The notes: generated from the sequence alone by a model not told the origin. A stretch of DNA of 64,000 bases from Desulfovibrio mangrovi (GCF_026230175.1 NZ_CP104208.1:2108001-2172000); one strand, 5' to 3'. Counted from the stretch's first letter, positions 36,059 to 45,933 are shown. A program made the numbers and translations.

Positions 36059-37003
36059 TCAGGCCCTGTTCTCGAGCAACTCCAGCGCCCGCTGCGCCAT
36101 CATATCAAGATCCGGCTTGGAAATTTGATCATCCGCCCCGACAGACTCCCCCTTGTGCCGCAGTTCGGTCGTAATGAGCGAAGAATAGAGAATGACAGGC
36201 AACCCGCCCAGCACGTCATCCTCCTTGACGTTCTTTGTCAGCGTGAAGCCGTCCATGAGGGGCATTTCAATATCCGAAATCACGATATCCACAAAATCCG
36301 AGAGCGGCCTGCCCTCGTTCTCCGCCTGCATGCGGAATTCCCGCAACTGATTGAGTGCCTCCTGGCCGTTGTTTACCAGAATGGGCTCGAAATTCGCCGA
36401 TTCAAGATTCTTGCGCAGCATCAGCCGGATGGTTGCGGAATCATCCGCCACCAATGCCCGATAGGTGCGCAAGGCCTTCGGCCCGCGGTGCACGGCTTTT
36501 TCAAAGGATAGCGGATCAAGATCGGCCAGCACGTTCTCAAGGTCGACCAATTGCACGAAATGGTCCCCCAGATCGACCATGCCGACAATGCAGTTGGTGC
36601 CTACTCTGGAGATATATCCGCTGGGCGGCTGCACTTCCTTCCAGCCCACGCGGTGGATCTCCGTCACGCCGGAAACAAGGAAGCCTGTCACGGAATGGCT
36701 GAACTCCGTCACCATGATCACGTCGTGCTCGGCATGCACCATGTCCATCTTGAGCCAGCGGCTGAGATCAAGCACGGGCACCATCATGTTACGGATGTCG
36801 ATCATGCCCATGAAGCATGGATTGGATGCGGATTCGGGAGCGCAGAATTTGGGAGATTCTATCACCTGCATCACTTTGGCCACGTTCACGCCGAAATAGC
36901 ACGGCGCCACTGAGCCGTCCGGCAATCGCTCGGAAATGAAGAGTTCCAGAACTTCAAGCTCGTTCGTGCCGGTTTCCAGAAGGATGTTATGGTCTAAGCT
37001 CAT
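36059..37003 (-). CDS. cheV: Chemotaxis coupling protein CheV (CheW-receiver)
   Basis: 314 residues. The CheW-like domain (about 10-170) couples receptors to CheA and the C-terminal receiver (about 180-310) has the phospho-Asp in ISDIEMPLMDG, the acidic pair in VADDS and a Lys in ISKPD. CheV adapts receptor signalling when phosphorylated. AAAGGAG is 5 nt before the ATG. The Hpt gene follows. Several MCP genes in the window may be its clients. Confidence 0.94.
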   Translation of the reverse strand: MSLDHNILLETGTNELEVLELFISERLPDGSVAPCYFGVNVAKVMQVIESPKFCAPESASNPCFMGMIDIRNMMVPVLDLSRWLKMDMVHAEHDVIMVTEFSHSVTGFLVSGVTEIHRVGWKEVQPPSGYISRVGTNCIVGMVDLGDHFVQLVDLENVLADLDPLSFEKAVHRGPKALRTYRALVADDSATIRLMLRKNLESANFEPILVNNGQEALNQLREFRMQAENEGRPLSDFVDIVISDIEMPLMDGFTLTKNVKEDDVLGGLPVILYSSLITTELRHKGESVGADDQISKPDLDMMAQRALELLENRA

Positions 37004-37114
37004 GGCCGCTCCTTTGGTATGCTGCGGTACGCACTATTCCCACCATTGCGGCATTCTAGGATAAATGTCTGCAAAAGCAATGATAGTTTTGCCCATATAG
37101 GCACCAGCCACTAC

Positions 37115-38242
37115 TCAGCGCAAGGCATCTGCCACGGCCAGAATGGTATTGGCGTAGGTGGCGCTGTTATTGTAGTGCCGCAGCACCTTGGTCTGCTTGG
37201 CTCTGCTGAGCCCCGGTTTCCATCCATGATATTTCAGATAATTGGCCAGACTATGCATGGCGTCCTGCGCGTGAAACAGATTGACCTTGCCGTCACCGTC
37301 TCCATCCACGCCGAAGCGGATGATGTTGGAAGGCATGAACTGACAGATACCCACGGCACCATAGATGGACCCCGGCATGGACACGGGGTCCAGACCGCTC
37401 CGCTGTGAATAGGTGATAAGCGCCTTCAGCTCGGTATACGCCCACGATGACTTGTCTTCGATGCGCTTGGAAAGCCAGCTTGCACGCTCTCTGGTTATCT
37501 TGAGGCCATCAAGCTGCGGCCGGATACGGTCGAGCGAATCGGAAGCGGCAAGACAGGCCAGATTGCGAAAGGCCTGTTCCTTGCCCAGAAAATTGCCGAG
37601 CCTCGTCTCCACAAGCATGAGTCCCACAGCCACTTCCTTGGGCACCCCGAAGCGCTTTTCCATCAGCCGCAGACTTGTCCGGTGATCCTGCAGGAAGGTA
37701 CGCGCCTTGCGCATGTTCTCCGGCACAATCACACCGGGATACACAGAGGGCGCTTGGGCCGTCACGGACTTCTTGGTGGCAGGCTTGCGCGGAGCGTACT
37801 TGGTTTTGAAAAGAGCCCGCATCTTATGCCCCATGGGACCCGCGGAATAGGGATTCTCCACACGTTGGAACAGGCTCTCAACGTAGGGCCTGTCAAAACC
37901 GTCCGCCTCCAGCCTGTCCACAAGAGCCTGCCAGCCTTCATCAACCCCTTTGTCCAGTACCTGCGTGGTTCCGGAGTAGTTCATGATGGGCTGTTCCAAG
38001 CCGGACTGCACGGAAACAGCCTGCACAGGCGATTGTTGCACGGCATCCGGTGGCACTACAGCGGCAGAGGCCTCTTGCGCTCGGGAAGAAGAAGCCGCAG
38101 CGCACCCGCATATGGTTAACAAGACTAACGAAAACACCAAAGCACGCAGCAGCACAACGCTACGACCAGCACCGGACACACAGTCGGTGCAGATCAATCG
38201 GCAAGGGTTGTCGTATGTCGGGGAGATCTGGTACTGGTTCAT
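37115..38242 (-). CDS. Membrane-bound lytic murein transglycosylase, MltB-like
   Basis: 375 residues. An N-terminal helix (about 30-45) ends in ICGC, a possible lipobox, so it may be a lipoprotein; the first 25 residues form an unusual N-terminal extension and no good ribosome site supports the ATG. The SLT_2/MltB domain has the catalytic Glu in GLMLVETRLGNFLG, and the GAVGICQFMPSNI and DGDGKVNLFHAQDAMHSLANYL blocks. It cleaves glycan strands of peptidoglycan. It is divergent from the YihY-type gene, 66 bp away. Confidence 0.88.
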   Translation of the reverse strand: MNQYQISPTYDNPCRLICTDCVSGAGRSVVLLRALVFSLVLLTICGCAAASSSRAQEASAAVVPPDAVQQSPVQAVSVQSGLEQPIMNYSGTTQVLDKGVDEGWQALVDRLEADGFDRPYVESLFQRVENPYSAGPMGHKMRALFKTKYAPRKPATKKSVTAQAPSVYPGVIVPENMRKARTFLQDHRTSLRLMEKRFGVPKEVAVGLMLVETRLGNFLGKEQAFRNLACLAASDSLDRIRPQLDGLKITRERASWLSKRIEDKSSWAYTELKALITYSQRSGLDPVSMPGSIYGAVGICQFMPSNIIRFGVDGDGDGKVNLFHAQDAMHSLANYLKYHGWKPGLSRAKQTKVLRHYNNSATYANTILAVADALR

Positions 38243-38308
38243 AATGTATTCTATCGCTTTTTACCTGACGGCGGCAAGCCCCCAACCTTCAACCGGTTCA
38301 GGAAAATC

Positions 38309-39742
38309 ATGACGCAACCGACAAAACCTCAGGCCTCACTGAAAGAGCAGACAGGCAGAATTGTCCGCTTTGTCACCCGCGATATCTGGCTTGAAGACAT
38401 TGATCCGCAGGACAGAAAGCAGCAAGGTCTGGCAGGCCTGCTCAAGTGGCTCTATCTGGTGGTGCACGGATTCATGAAAGATCAGTGCCTGCTCAGGGCT
38501 TCCGCCCTCACATACACCACGGTCCTTTCCATAGTTCCCTTTCTCGCGGTGGCCTTTTCCATCTCCAAGGGCATGGGGTTACAGAACTCGGAAGGCCTGC
38601 GAGCCATCCTGCTCAATTTCTCCGCAGGTAATGAACAGACCGTGGACCACATTCTGGGCTACGTGAACAACACCAATGTGGGCACACTCGGCACCATAGG
38701 CATGGCAACCCTGCTGCTGACCGTCGGCTCGGTCATGGGCACCATTGAAAAAGCCTTCAATTCCATATGGGGCGTAACGCAGGGGCGCACCATGTGGCGA
38801 AAATTCACGGACTTCTTTTCCGTGTCGCTCATCTGCCCCATCGTCTTCGGCGTCGCGTTCAGCGTCAGCGCCTCGCTGAAGAATGATACCGTGATGCAGA
38901 CGCTGCTCTCATACAGCGCCTTCAGTTACGCCTACATCACCCTTCTCAAGTTCATCCCGCTGCTGATGGTTACCCTGATGCTGCTCTTTCTTTATGTGTT
39001 CATCCCCAACACCAAGGTACGCATTCCCTCCGGATTTGTCGGCGCCCTCATTGCCGCAACGCTGTGGAAGTCCGTGGAAAACCTCTACGTCACCTATCAG
39101 GTAGGCGCGGCCAAATACAACGCCATTTACGGCGGTTTCGCCCAGGTGCCCCTCTTCCTCGTATGGGTCTACATCAGCTGGGTTATCGTCCTGCTCGGCG
39201 TGGAGTTCAGCTTTGCCATGCAGAACGTACGCACCTTCGAAAACGAGATACGTTCGGACACCGCCACCCGCGAAGAGCGCGACAAACTGGCAGCCCTTTC
39301 CATGCTGCTGCTCACCCGCCGCTTTTATGAACACGGCGGCCCCGTATCCCTGGCCGACCTTTCGGAAACACTGCGCGCGCCAGTGCGCCTCATCCAGAAT
39401 GTGATGAGCATCATGCAGAAGGCAGGCATGGTGGTGCAGACCTGCGGAGATGATCCCTCCTACGCGCTGTGCGCCCCGCCGGACAGCATCCGCTTCACGG
39501 ACATCATCTTCGCGCTGGCATCGCACCGGCCCACCAGCAGCAAGCGTCCCATGACAGCACGCTTCGGCTTCATCAACCACACCTTCCGCACCATGTATGA
39601 AGACACCTTGCACAGTGAAGCGAACATGACACTCAAGGACTACTGCGAGCGCATGCTGCCCGAAGGATTCGGGGGAGCATCCGCCTGTCTGAACCAGCCA
39701 TCGCAGCCCCCCCCCACTGCAGACGATGCAGCCGCCAGCTAA
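38309..39742 (+). CDS. YihY/BrkB-type inner-membrane protein with C-terminal helical domain
   Basis: 477 residues, longer than typical YihY proteins (about 290). The membrane part (about 40-310) has the family blocks RASALTYTTVLSIVPFLAV, VGSVMGTIEKAFNSIWGV and AKYNAIYGGFAQVPLFLVW with about six helices. A C-terminal cytoplasmic part (about 320-450) looks like a winged helix (VSLADLSETLRAPVRLIQNV), followed by a Pro-rich tail. The family was once called ribonuclease BN in error; its role is unknown. The mild promoter space before it is shared with the MltB gene. Confidence 0.88.
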   Translation: MTQPTKPQASLKEQTGRIVRFVTRDIWLEDIDPQDRKQQGLAGLLKWLYLVVHGFMKDQCLLRASALTYTTVLSIVPFLAVAFSISKGMGLQNSEGLRAILLNFSAGNEQTVDHILGYVNNTNVGTLGTIGMATLLLTVGSVMGTIEKAFNSIWGVTQGRTMWRKFTDFFSVSLICPIVFGVAFSVSASLKNDTVMQTLLSYSAFSYAYITLLKFIPLLMVTLMLLFLYVFIPNTKVRIPSGFVGALIAATLWKSVENLYVTYQVGAAKYNAIYGGFAQVPLFLVWVYISWVIVLLGVEFSFAMQNVRTFENEIRSDTATREERDKLAALSMLLLTRRFYEHGGPVSLADLSETLRAPVRLIQNVMSIMQKAGMVVQTCGDDPSYALCAPPDSIRFTDIIFALASHRPTSSKRPMTARFGFINHTFRTMYEDTLHSEANMTLKDYCERMLPEGFGGASACLNQPSQPPPTADDAAAS

Positions 39743-39764
39743 ACACGATTGCCTGAAAACGAAG

Positions 39765-39791
39765 AAGGCCGTCCCCGGAGGACGGCCTTTT
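39765..39791. terminator. Bidirectional terminator (YihY / DinB genes)
   Basis: Perfect 10-bp stem AAGGCCGTCC / GGACGGCCTT with a 5-nt loop, T-run on the plus side, between convergent genes. Confidence 0.9.
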
Positions 39792-39816
39792 ACGTTACAT
39801 CAAAGCATCACACCGC

Positions 39817-40287
39817 CTACAAAGGCTTGAGAAATGCCTGCACTTCCGCAAGGCGACGGGCATAATGCGCCATATGCCCCCGCATGTGCTCATAATAATC
39901 AGCCACAAGAAATTCCAGTGTCAACGGACCGGATTCCCGCCGCCATTCACGGGGGCTGGCCTCCTCCGGCGTATTGGCGGCCAGATGCAGCAACAAGGCG
40001 TTGTAGCTGGCCCACAGGGTCTTGAGCATACCGAAGTCACAGCCGTCATATTGCTGCACCTGCACCCACGGCTCGGCATCGTAACCGGGAAATCCTTCAA
40101 GATCGCTGAAGCGCAGCCGCACGAAACGCTGATGGTTGTTGGCGGCGGAATCAATGAGATGCCCCACGATCTCGGCCAGAGTCCATGCATCCGGCCCCAC
40201 GCGCACATGCGCTGTTTCCAGCGGAGTGCCGTCCAGCAACGCCTGAAACTCGGCAACGGCAGAGCGGGCCTTATCCATATCGATCAT
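39817..40287 (-). CDS. DinB-superfamily protein
   Basis: 156 residues, a four-helix DinB/YfiT-type bundle. The putative metal triad is His in EIVGHLIDSA (about 43), and two His near the C-terminus in DYYEHMRGHMAHY. The family includes thiol-dependent transferases such as mycothiol and bacillithiol S-transferases; the substrate here is unknown. A strong CAGGAGG site precedes the ATG. It is a single gene between a terminator and the glycosyltransferase gene. Confidence 0.82.
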   Translation of the reverse strand: MIDMDKARSAVAEFQALLDGTPLETAHVRVGPDAWTLAEIVGHLIDSAANNHQRFVRLRFSDLEGFPGYDAEPWVQVQQYDGCDFGMLKTLWASYNALLLHLAANTPEEASPREWRRESGPLTLEFLVADYYEHMRGHMAHYARRLAEVQAFLKPL

Positions 40288-40336
40288 GCGGACCTCCTGA
40301 CTGTTTCACGGGATGCTAACGGATGGCTTCCTGACC

Positions 40337-40355
40337 GGCAGCAGCGAGTGCTGCC
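40337..40355. repeat. Hairpin GGCAGCA-N5-TGCTGCC
   Basis: Perfect 7-bp inverted repeat between the DinB and glycosyltransferase genes. No T-tract, so a terminator role is uncertain. Confidence 0.4.
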
Positions 40356-40390
40356 CCCCCCGTCCCGAATACACACCAAGCGCCCGAAGA

Positions 40391-41509
40391 TTACAACAGG
40401 CTCATCTCCCTCAGCACTGCCTCGTTGACCTTGTGCACATCAAAACGCTCTTCGGCATAGCGACGCGACTCCGCCCCCATGGAAACGATGCGTTCAGGCT
40501 GCCGGATGAAGCGCATCATGGCCTCTGCCAGCGCCTTGGCGTCGCCCACCGGAACCATGTAGCCGTTGCGCCCTTCCCGCACGGTCTCGCGGCATCCCAC
40601 CGCGTCCGTAGTAACGATGGCGCGCTGCATGCTCATGGCCTCCAGCGTGGTGCGAGGCACACCTTCATGGTAGGAAGGCAGCACATAGACGGCACAGCCG
40701 GCAATATCCGGCCGCACGTCAGCCGATGGCCCGGGAATATCCATCCACTCCCGCCACGGGGCCACCTCTTCCTCGCTCACGCAATCCACGCCCCTGTCAA
40801 AGGGCCCCACCAGCCGGAACACGGCCTGTGGAAATTCCTGCTTTACCAGACGCGCCGCTTCCGCGAACTCGCGCACGCCTTTCTCGCGCAGCAGGCGGGC
40901 AATGCACAGAAAGACGGGAGCTTCGGCATACTTCTCCGGCAAGGGTGCCGGGCCGTAGTGGTCAAGATCAATGCCTGTGCCGTTTACCAGACAGGTGCGC
41001 CGCGATGCGGAGATGATGCGGCATTTGCGGAAGAAGCCCCTGTTGTCCTCATTCAGGAAGAAAATGGACCGGCACACGCTCATGCCTGCCGCATACAGCA
41101 TGCCCGCGATAACCGCGAGCACCGTGCGTTTTAAGCCCTTGCCGTTGAAGGCATACCCCAGCCCTTCCACCATGGCGTAGATATTCGGCACACCCGCCAG
41201 ACGTGCGGCAATGGAACCGTAGACCACGGGCTTGATGGTGTAGGAAAGCATCACGTCCGGCGCGATGCCCTTGATGGTCTTCACCAGCGACATCAATGCC
41301 GCAATATCGCGCAGGGGATTCAACCCTTTGCGGCTGAGCGGCACCTGTGCCGCCTCCACACCCATGGCGTGCAGGGTACGCACGGTGTCGGCGTCCAGAT
41401 CGGGCGCAGCGGCAATGACGGTATGCCCCGCAGCCAGCATGGCACGCAGGAGCGGTCCACGAAAATTTATCAGGGAAGGGGCATAACTGCCGAACACGAG
41501 AATGCGCAC
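40391..41509 (-). CDS. Family 4 glycosyltransferase (GT-B fold)
   Basis: 372 residues from the GTG at 41509 (GGAGG 4 nt upstream). The reading frame is open for another 77 codons upstream but that stretch reads as noise and lacks a ribosome site. N-terminal part: RILVFGSYAPSLINFRGPLL. C-terminal GT1 domain: LCIARLLREKGVREFAEAA and YHEGVPRTTLEAMSMQRAIV, with the conserved E-x7-E-type donor region. It resembles enzymes of the N-acetylgalactosaminyl-diphosphoundecaprenol type (PglA/WbpH-like) in O-antigen or exopolysaccharide synthesis. It lies downstream of a GT2 gene in the same direction. Confidence 0.88.
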   Translation of the reverse strand: MRILVFGSYAPSLINFRGPLLRAMLAAGHTVIAAAPDLDADTVRTLHAMGVEAAQVPLSRKGLNPLRDIAALMSLVKTIKGIAPDVMLSYTIKPVVYGSIAARLAGVPNIYAMVEGLGYAFNGKGLKRTVLAVIAGMLYAAGMSVCRSIFFLNEDNRGFFRKCRIISASRRTCLVNGTGIDLDHYGPAPLPEKYAEAPVFLCIARLLREKGVREFAEAARLVKQEFPQAVFRLVGPFDRGVDCVSEEEVAPWREWMDIPGPSADVRPDIAGCAVYVLPSYHEGVPRTTLEAMSMQRAIVTTDAVGCRETVREGRNGYMVPVGDAKALAEAMMRFIRQPERIVSMGAESRRYAEERFDVHKVNEAVLREMSLL

Positions 41510-41594
41510 ATGTCCTCCGAGCGACCGGCTCAGAAATGCTATAAAAAAAACTCCGGCCAGTATGACGCTACACTCGGCCGAAGTCCATGGTAAT

Positions 41595-41622
41595 CGGGGC
41601 ATGCCGCTTCCGGCATGCCCCG
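41595..41622. repeat. Perfect 12-bp hairpin between glycosyltransferase genes
   Basis: CGGGGCATGCCG / CGGCATGCCCCG with a 4-nt loop, directly after the stop of the GT2 gene. The lack of a T-tract argues for RNA stabilisation or partial termination. Confidence 0.6.
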
Positions 41623-41631
41623 CATCCTGTT

Positions 41632-42537
41632 CTATTTCAGGCGGCGTATGCGTACGGCTTTGAGCAGCGCGTACCGCAGGGCCGCAAACAACCTGCGGTT
41701 GAAAAGCACCCGGTGCGGCTGGGTCAGCAACGTGCGGCAAAGGCCGACAAGGGCTTCGCGCCGTTCTCCCAGCAGGAAGTGCATGTAGTGATGCCGCAGC
41801 ATGGCAAGGGCCCGCGTATCCGCATCCGCCGTGCGCAGGTCGTAGATGCGCAGGGACAGCTGCAGGTTGTCCCGCAGCCTGCGGGTGCTGAGCGAGACAT
41901 TGCGGGTTTCCTGTCCGGGATGCACGCGCAGCTTCAGCAGCACGTCCGGCAAGTTGGCAAGCCGGTATTTCTCCGCCAGCGCAATCCAGAGAGCAAGGTC
42001 CTGCGCGTAGGAGATTGTGCCGTCGTACCCACCCACGTCGCGCACCGCCGCAAGACGGAACATGACGGAAGGATGCACGATGGGGTTGGTGATGGGCATA
42101 TAGCCCACAATATCCCCGTGCCCTTCGGGAAACTCGGTCACATGCCCCAGCAGGGCACTGTTGCGGTCAATGAACTGAGCCTGCGCGCCCACAAGTGCGA
42201 TCTGCGGGTTTGCGTCCAGAAAGGCCACCTGACGTGCCAGCCGCTCGGGCATGCACACGTCGTCGGCATCCAGACGGGCCACATACTCGGATTCCGCACG
42301 GGCAAGCCCCAGATTCAGAGCACCCGTCTGGCCCATATCCTCGGGTAATGCCACGAGTTCGATACGCGGATCGCCAAATCCCTCAATTATGGCACGCGTA
42401 TTGTCCTTCGAGGCGTTGTCGATGATCAGGAACCGGAAGTCCGCATAGGTCTGGGCCAATACGGACTGCACCGTCTCGCGAACGAACGGTTCCCCGTTCT
42501 TCACCGACATCAGCACGGTTAGTTTAGGTTGATTCAT
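41632..42537 (-). CDS. Family 2 glycosyltransferase (GT-A fold)
   Basis: 301 residues from the ATG at 42537 (AGAGGGAC just upstream); an in-frame GTG 12 nt earlier is embedded in that site. N-terminus KLTVLMSVKNGEPFVRETVQ, then the nucleotide/metal-binding region YVARLDADDVCMPERL with an intact DxD, and a C-terminal helical part ending in a basic tail. Together with the GT4 gene it probably builds a surface polysaccharide, though no other polysaccharide genes are nearby. Confidence 0.9.
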   Translation of the reverse strand: MNQPKLTVLMSVKNGEPFVRETVQSVLAQTYADFRFLIIDNASKDNTRAIIEGFGDPRIELVALPEDMGQTGALNLGLARAESEYVARLDADDVCMPERLARQVAFLDANPQIALVGAQAQFIDRNSALLGHVTEFPEGHGDIVGYMPITNPIVHPSVMFRLAAVRDVGGYDGTISYAQDLALWIALAEKYRLANLPDVLLKLRVHPGQETRNVSLSTRRLRDNLQLSLRIYDLRTADADTRALAMLRHHYMHFLLGERREALVGLCRTLLTQPHRVLFNRRLFAALRYALLKAVRIRRLK

Positions 42538-42568
42538 GTCCCTCTTCACTAGTTTTGTCGCTTCATAG

Positions 42569-42593
42569 AAAAAGGCCGCTGTAACGCGGCCTT
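42569..42593 (-). terminator. Intrinsic terminator after tyrS
   Basis: Minus strand AAGGCCGC / GCGGCCTT with a 6-nt loop, followed by T-rich sequence, 20 bp after the tyrS stop. Confidence 0.85.
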
Positions 42594-42612
42594 GTATACA
42601 GAATTTCGGTGC

Positions 42613-43806
42613 TTATTGCACCAGAAGTTTCAGGAACCTCTTCTTGCCCAGCTTGATGATGTATTCACCCTTGGCAAGCGGGGTTTCCGCGTCTTCGCTC
42701 TTTTCGCCGTCCACGCTGAAAGCGCCCTGCTTGATCAGGCGGCGTGCTTCGCCGCGGGACTTGCTCAGACCGGCATCGGCAAGGAACGCTGCGGGAGCGG
42801 ACGCTTCGCCTTCCTGACAGGTGTAGGTTTCGATATCATCCGGAATGCCGCCCTTGGCGAACACGGCGTTGAAGCCCTGACGCGCTTCTTCACCCTTCTC
42901 GTCACCATGGTACTGGCCCACGATATCCATGGCCAGCTGTTCCTTGGCAACCTTGGGATGCAGGGCACCGCTTTCCACGCCCTTCCTGAGCTCGGCGATT
43001 TCATCGAGGCTCTTGCGGGAAACCAGCTCATAGTAACGCCACATCAGTTCGTCGGAAATGGACATGACCTTGCCGAACATGTCGGCAGGCTCGTCATTCA
43101 CGCCGATGTAGTTGCCGTAGGACTTGGACATCTTCTTCACGCCGTCCAGACCTTCCAGAATGGGCATGGTCATGATGCACTGGGGCTCCTGACCTTCCTG
43201 CGCCTGCAGATGGCGACCCATGAGCAGGTTGAACTTCTGGTCGGTGCCGCCGAGTTCGATGTCCGCCTTCAGCGCAACGGAGTCGTAGCCCTGTACCAGC
43301 GGATACAGGAACTCGTGCACGGAAATGGGGGTATTGCTCTTGTAGCGCTTTTCAAAGTCGTCACGCTCAAGCATGCGTGCCACGGTATAGCGGGATGCCA
43401 GACGAATGAAGTCGGCTGCGTCGAACTTGTCCATCCACTCGGAGTTGAAGCGCACCTCGGTCTTTTCAGGATCGAGGATCTTGAACACCTGCTCCTTGTA
43501 GGTATCTGCATTACGCAGCACATCTTCGCGGGTCAGGGGGGGACGAGTCTCGGAACGACCGGAGGGGTCGCCGATCATGCCGGTGAAGTCGCCGATCAGA
43601 AAGATGACGGTATGGCCAAGCTCCTGAAAATGACGGAGCTTGTGAATGGCGACACAGTGCCCGAGATGCAGGTCGGGCGCAGTGGGGTCGAAGCCCATCT
43701 TCACACGCAGCGGCTTACCGCGCTGCAGCTTCTTGCGAAGCTCCTCAACGTTGATCAGCTCAGCACAGCCGCGCTGGATGATCTCTAGCTGCTTATCAAT
43801 ATCCAT
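42613..43806 (-). CDS. tyrS: Tyrosyl-tRNA synthetase
   Basis: 397 residues. Class I synthetase with the HIGH-type motif HLGH (47-50) and KMSKS (225-229), the Tyr pocket [17 protein letters not shown], and a C-terminal S4 RNA-binding domain (about 335-397). Length and motif spacing fit the TyrZ-like form. There is one tyrS here; whether the genome has another cannot be told. It is the third gene after moeA and ymdB on the same strand. Confidence 0.97.
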   Translation of the reverse strand: MDIDKQLEIIQRGCAELINVEELRKKLQRGKPLRVKMGFDPTAPDLHLGHCVAIHKLRHFQELGHTVIFLIGDFTGMIGDPSGRSETRPPLTREDVLRNADTYKEQVFKILDPEKTEVRFNSEWMDKFDAADFIRLASRYTVARMLERDDFEKRYKSNTPISVHEFLYPLVQGYDSVALKADIELGGTDQKFNLLMGRHLQAQEGQEPQCIMTMPILEGLDGVKKMSKSYGNYIGVNDEPADMFGKVMSISDELMWRYYELVSRKSLDEIAELRKGVESGALHPKVAKEQLAMDIVGQYHGDEKGEEARQGFNAVFAKGGIPDDIETYTCQEGEASAPAAFLADAGLSKSRGEARRLIKQGAFSVDGEKSEDAETPLAKGEYIIKLGKKRFLKLLVQ

Positions 43807-43886
43807 GACACTCTCTTTCGCTGTATGAAATGTGTATGAGGGTCTTGCAGAGAATGGGGGTTATGTCAATGGCGCAGGGGGCCTGC

Positions 43887-44660
43887 CTACTCGCGCACCA
43901 GCTCGATATGCGTGGCCTTTCCCGTTTCGGGATCAACCTCGACAAGCACGCCGTTCACGGAGACCTCGCCCTTGGCAAGCACGAAGCGCTGGGGCAGCTT
44001 GGTCAGAAAACGCCTGACGATCACTTCCTTGTCCATACCAAGGCAGGAAGCCTCCACCCCGCACATGCCCGCATCGGTCAGATAGGCGGTGCCCTCCGGC
44101 AGAATCGTGGGATCGGCGGTCTGCACGTGGGTATGCGTGCCGATCATGGCGCTGATGCGCCCGTCCAGATACCAGCCCAGCGCCTTTTTCTCGCTGGTGG
44201 CTTCCGCATGAAAATCGATAAAGCGGATACGCACGTCATCGGGGAGGGTGTTCAGCAACGCAGAGGCCGTATGGAAGGGGCAATCCACATCATCCATGAA
44301 CGTACGCCCCTGCAGGTTGAGCACGGCGACGCGGTGTCCCGAAGGAAGATCGCAGATGGTCATGCCCCTGCCGGGAGCGCCTGCGGGATAGTTGGCCGGA
44401 CGCACCACCCGGGCTTCCTTGTCCAGCCCGCCATACATCTCGCGATGTTTCCAGATATGGTTGCCGGTGGTCACCACATCCACGCCGAAGCCGAGCATCT
44501 CGCGCAGCACATCGGTTGTCAGCCCCACGCCGCCGGAAGCATTCTCGCCGTTAGCAATGACCATGTCAGCGCCCAACCGTGCGCGCAGCTCAGGCAGTTT
44601 ACGTTTCAGAACCACCCTGCCGGGCTTGCCCATGACGTCGCCAAAAAAAAGAATCCGCAT
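43887..44660 (-). CDS. YmdB-type metallophosphoesterase (TIGR00282)
   Basis: 257 residues, full length for the family. The binuclear metal site residues are visible: Asp8 in FFGDVMG, NGENASGG, TTGNHIWK and GTHTHVQTAD. Bacillus YmdB hydrolyses 2',3'-cAMP and influences biofilm and motility choice. In this window, with HD-GYP, DGC and stator genes, such a role would fit, but this is inference. It lies between moeA (34 bp upstream) and tyrS. Confidence 0.92.
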   Translation of the reverse strand: MRILFFGDVMGKPGRVVLKRKLPELRARLGADMVIANGENASGGVGLTTDVLREMLGFGVDVVTTGNHIWKHREMYGGLDKEARVVRPANYPAGAPGRGMTICDLPSGHRVAVLNLQGRTFMDDVDCPFHTASALLNTLPDDVRIRFIDFHAEATSEKKALGWYLDGRISAMIGTHTHVQTADPTILPEGTAYLTDAGMCGVEASCLGMDKEVIVRRFLTKLPQRFVLAKGEVSVNGVLVEVDPETGKATHIELVRE

Positions 44661-44694
44661 GCGTTCTCCAGAATTCCAGTCTCAGAGCGGCTTC

Positions 44695-45933
44695 TCAGAA
44701 AAGAAGCACATCAACCTCGGCCCCTTCATACACCCCTTCGCTGTCGGAGGGAATGCGAATAACGCCCTGAGATAAAATCAAGGTCTTGAGCAAGCCGGAT
44801 TTGCCCGTCACGGGGGTGGCGCGGACCTCGCCTTCCGCCACGTCGATCCGCACGCGTACATAATCCTCGCGCCCAGGCTTGGAAGCGACATTGCGGGTCA
44901 GCACAGCACGGCGTGCAGGCCACAAGGACTGATCGAAGGGATTACGCCAGCCTGCGAGGTGACGCAGGAACGGAACGCCCAATATGAACATGACCACCTG
45001 AGCAGAAGCCACCTGACCGGGCAGCCCCCACACCGCCTTGTTGCCGCAGCGGGCCAGAATGAGCGGTTTGCCGGGGCTGATGGCAACCCCGTGGTTCACA
45101 AGCTGCATGCCCTCTATGCGTTCAATGGCGGCCACGGTGAGATCGCGGGTACCCACGGAACTGCCGCCGGAAAGGAAGACCACGTCATTGGCTTCCAGCG
45201 CGGCACGAAGCGCCGCCTCAAGGCTTGCAATGTCATCCTTCACAAGACCATACTGCGTGGGCACGCCCCCCGCCCTTGCCACGCAGCAGGCAAGAGTGGA
45301 ACTGTTCACATCGCGTACCTGCCCCACTTCCGGCTTCTGCGTCACAGGAACAAGCTCATCGCCCGTAGAGAGAATCCCCACGCGGGGCCGCGCATACACC
45401 TGCACATCCGTCACGCCAAGGGCGGCCATCAGGCCCACTTCCTGCGGGCGCAACAGGGTTCCGGCGGCAAGCGCCACCTTGCCCGCTTCGGCGTCCTCTC
45501 CCTTCAGCATCACGTTGTCGGCCGGTGCCAGCGACTTGCGCATCTCCACGGTGCCCGCGCCAAGCTCTTCCGTATGCTCGATCATGATCACGGCATCGGC
45601 CCCTTCCGGCAGAATGCCGCCCGTCACGATAGAAGCGCACTCGCCCGCACACAGGCCGAAAGAAGCAGGTTTCTCTATGTTCACCACGCCCGCGCTTTCC
45701 AGATAGGCCGGATTCATCTCGGACGCGCCAAACACGTCCTGCGCGCGCAGGGCATAGCCGTCCATGCAGGAACGCGCCGCCAGCGGCAGGTCTTCAGGCG
45801 ACACCATATCCTGCGCCAGCACACGACCATCCGCCGTCATGCCGGAAACGCTTTCCTCCGGCAGCGGAGCAAAGGTCCGCAGCACATCCACAAACTCGGT
45901 CACGCTCAATACATTGAAAAAACCGTTCTTCAT
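44695..45933 (-). CDS. moeA: Molybdopterin molybdotransferase MoeA
   Basis: 412 residues from the ATG at 45933; an in-frame GTG 9 nt earlier lacks spacing to a ribosome site. It inserts molybdate or tungstate into adenylated molybdopterin. Motifs: MDGYALRA near residue 60, GGILPEGADAVIMIEHTE, GILSTGDELVPV and FLSGGSSVGTRDLT, in the normal order. Desulfovibrio-type organisms use many Mo/W enzymes and often have several moeA genes. It heads the moeA-ymdB-tyrS series. Confidence 0.93.
   Translation of the reverse strand: MKNGFFNVLSVTEFVDVLRTFAPLPEESVSGMTADGRVLAQDMVSPEDLPLAARSCMDGYALRAQDVFGASEMNPAYLESAGVVNIEKPASFGLCAGECASIVTGGILPEGADAVIMIEHTEELGAGTVEMRKSLAPADNVMLKGEDAEAGKVALAAGTLLRPQEVGLMAALGVTDVQVYARPRVGILSTGDELVPVTQKPEVGQVRDVNSSTLACCVARAGGVPTQYGLVKDDIASLEAALRAALEANDVVFLSGGSSVGTRDLTVAAIERIEGMQLVNHGVAISPGKPLILARCGNKAVWGLPGQVASAQVVMFILGVPFLRHLAGWRNPFDQSLWPARRAVLTRNVASKPGREDYVRVRIDVAEGEVRATPVTGKSGLLKTLILSQGVIRIPSDSEGVYEGAEVDVLLF

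Noticed and set aside
42592-43788. A 398-codon plus-strand open frame
   Set aside because: Mirror of tyrS with no recognisable domain.
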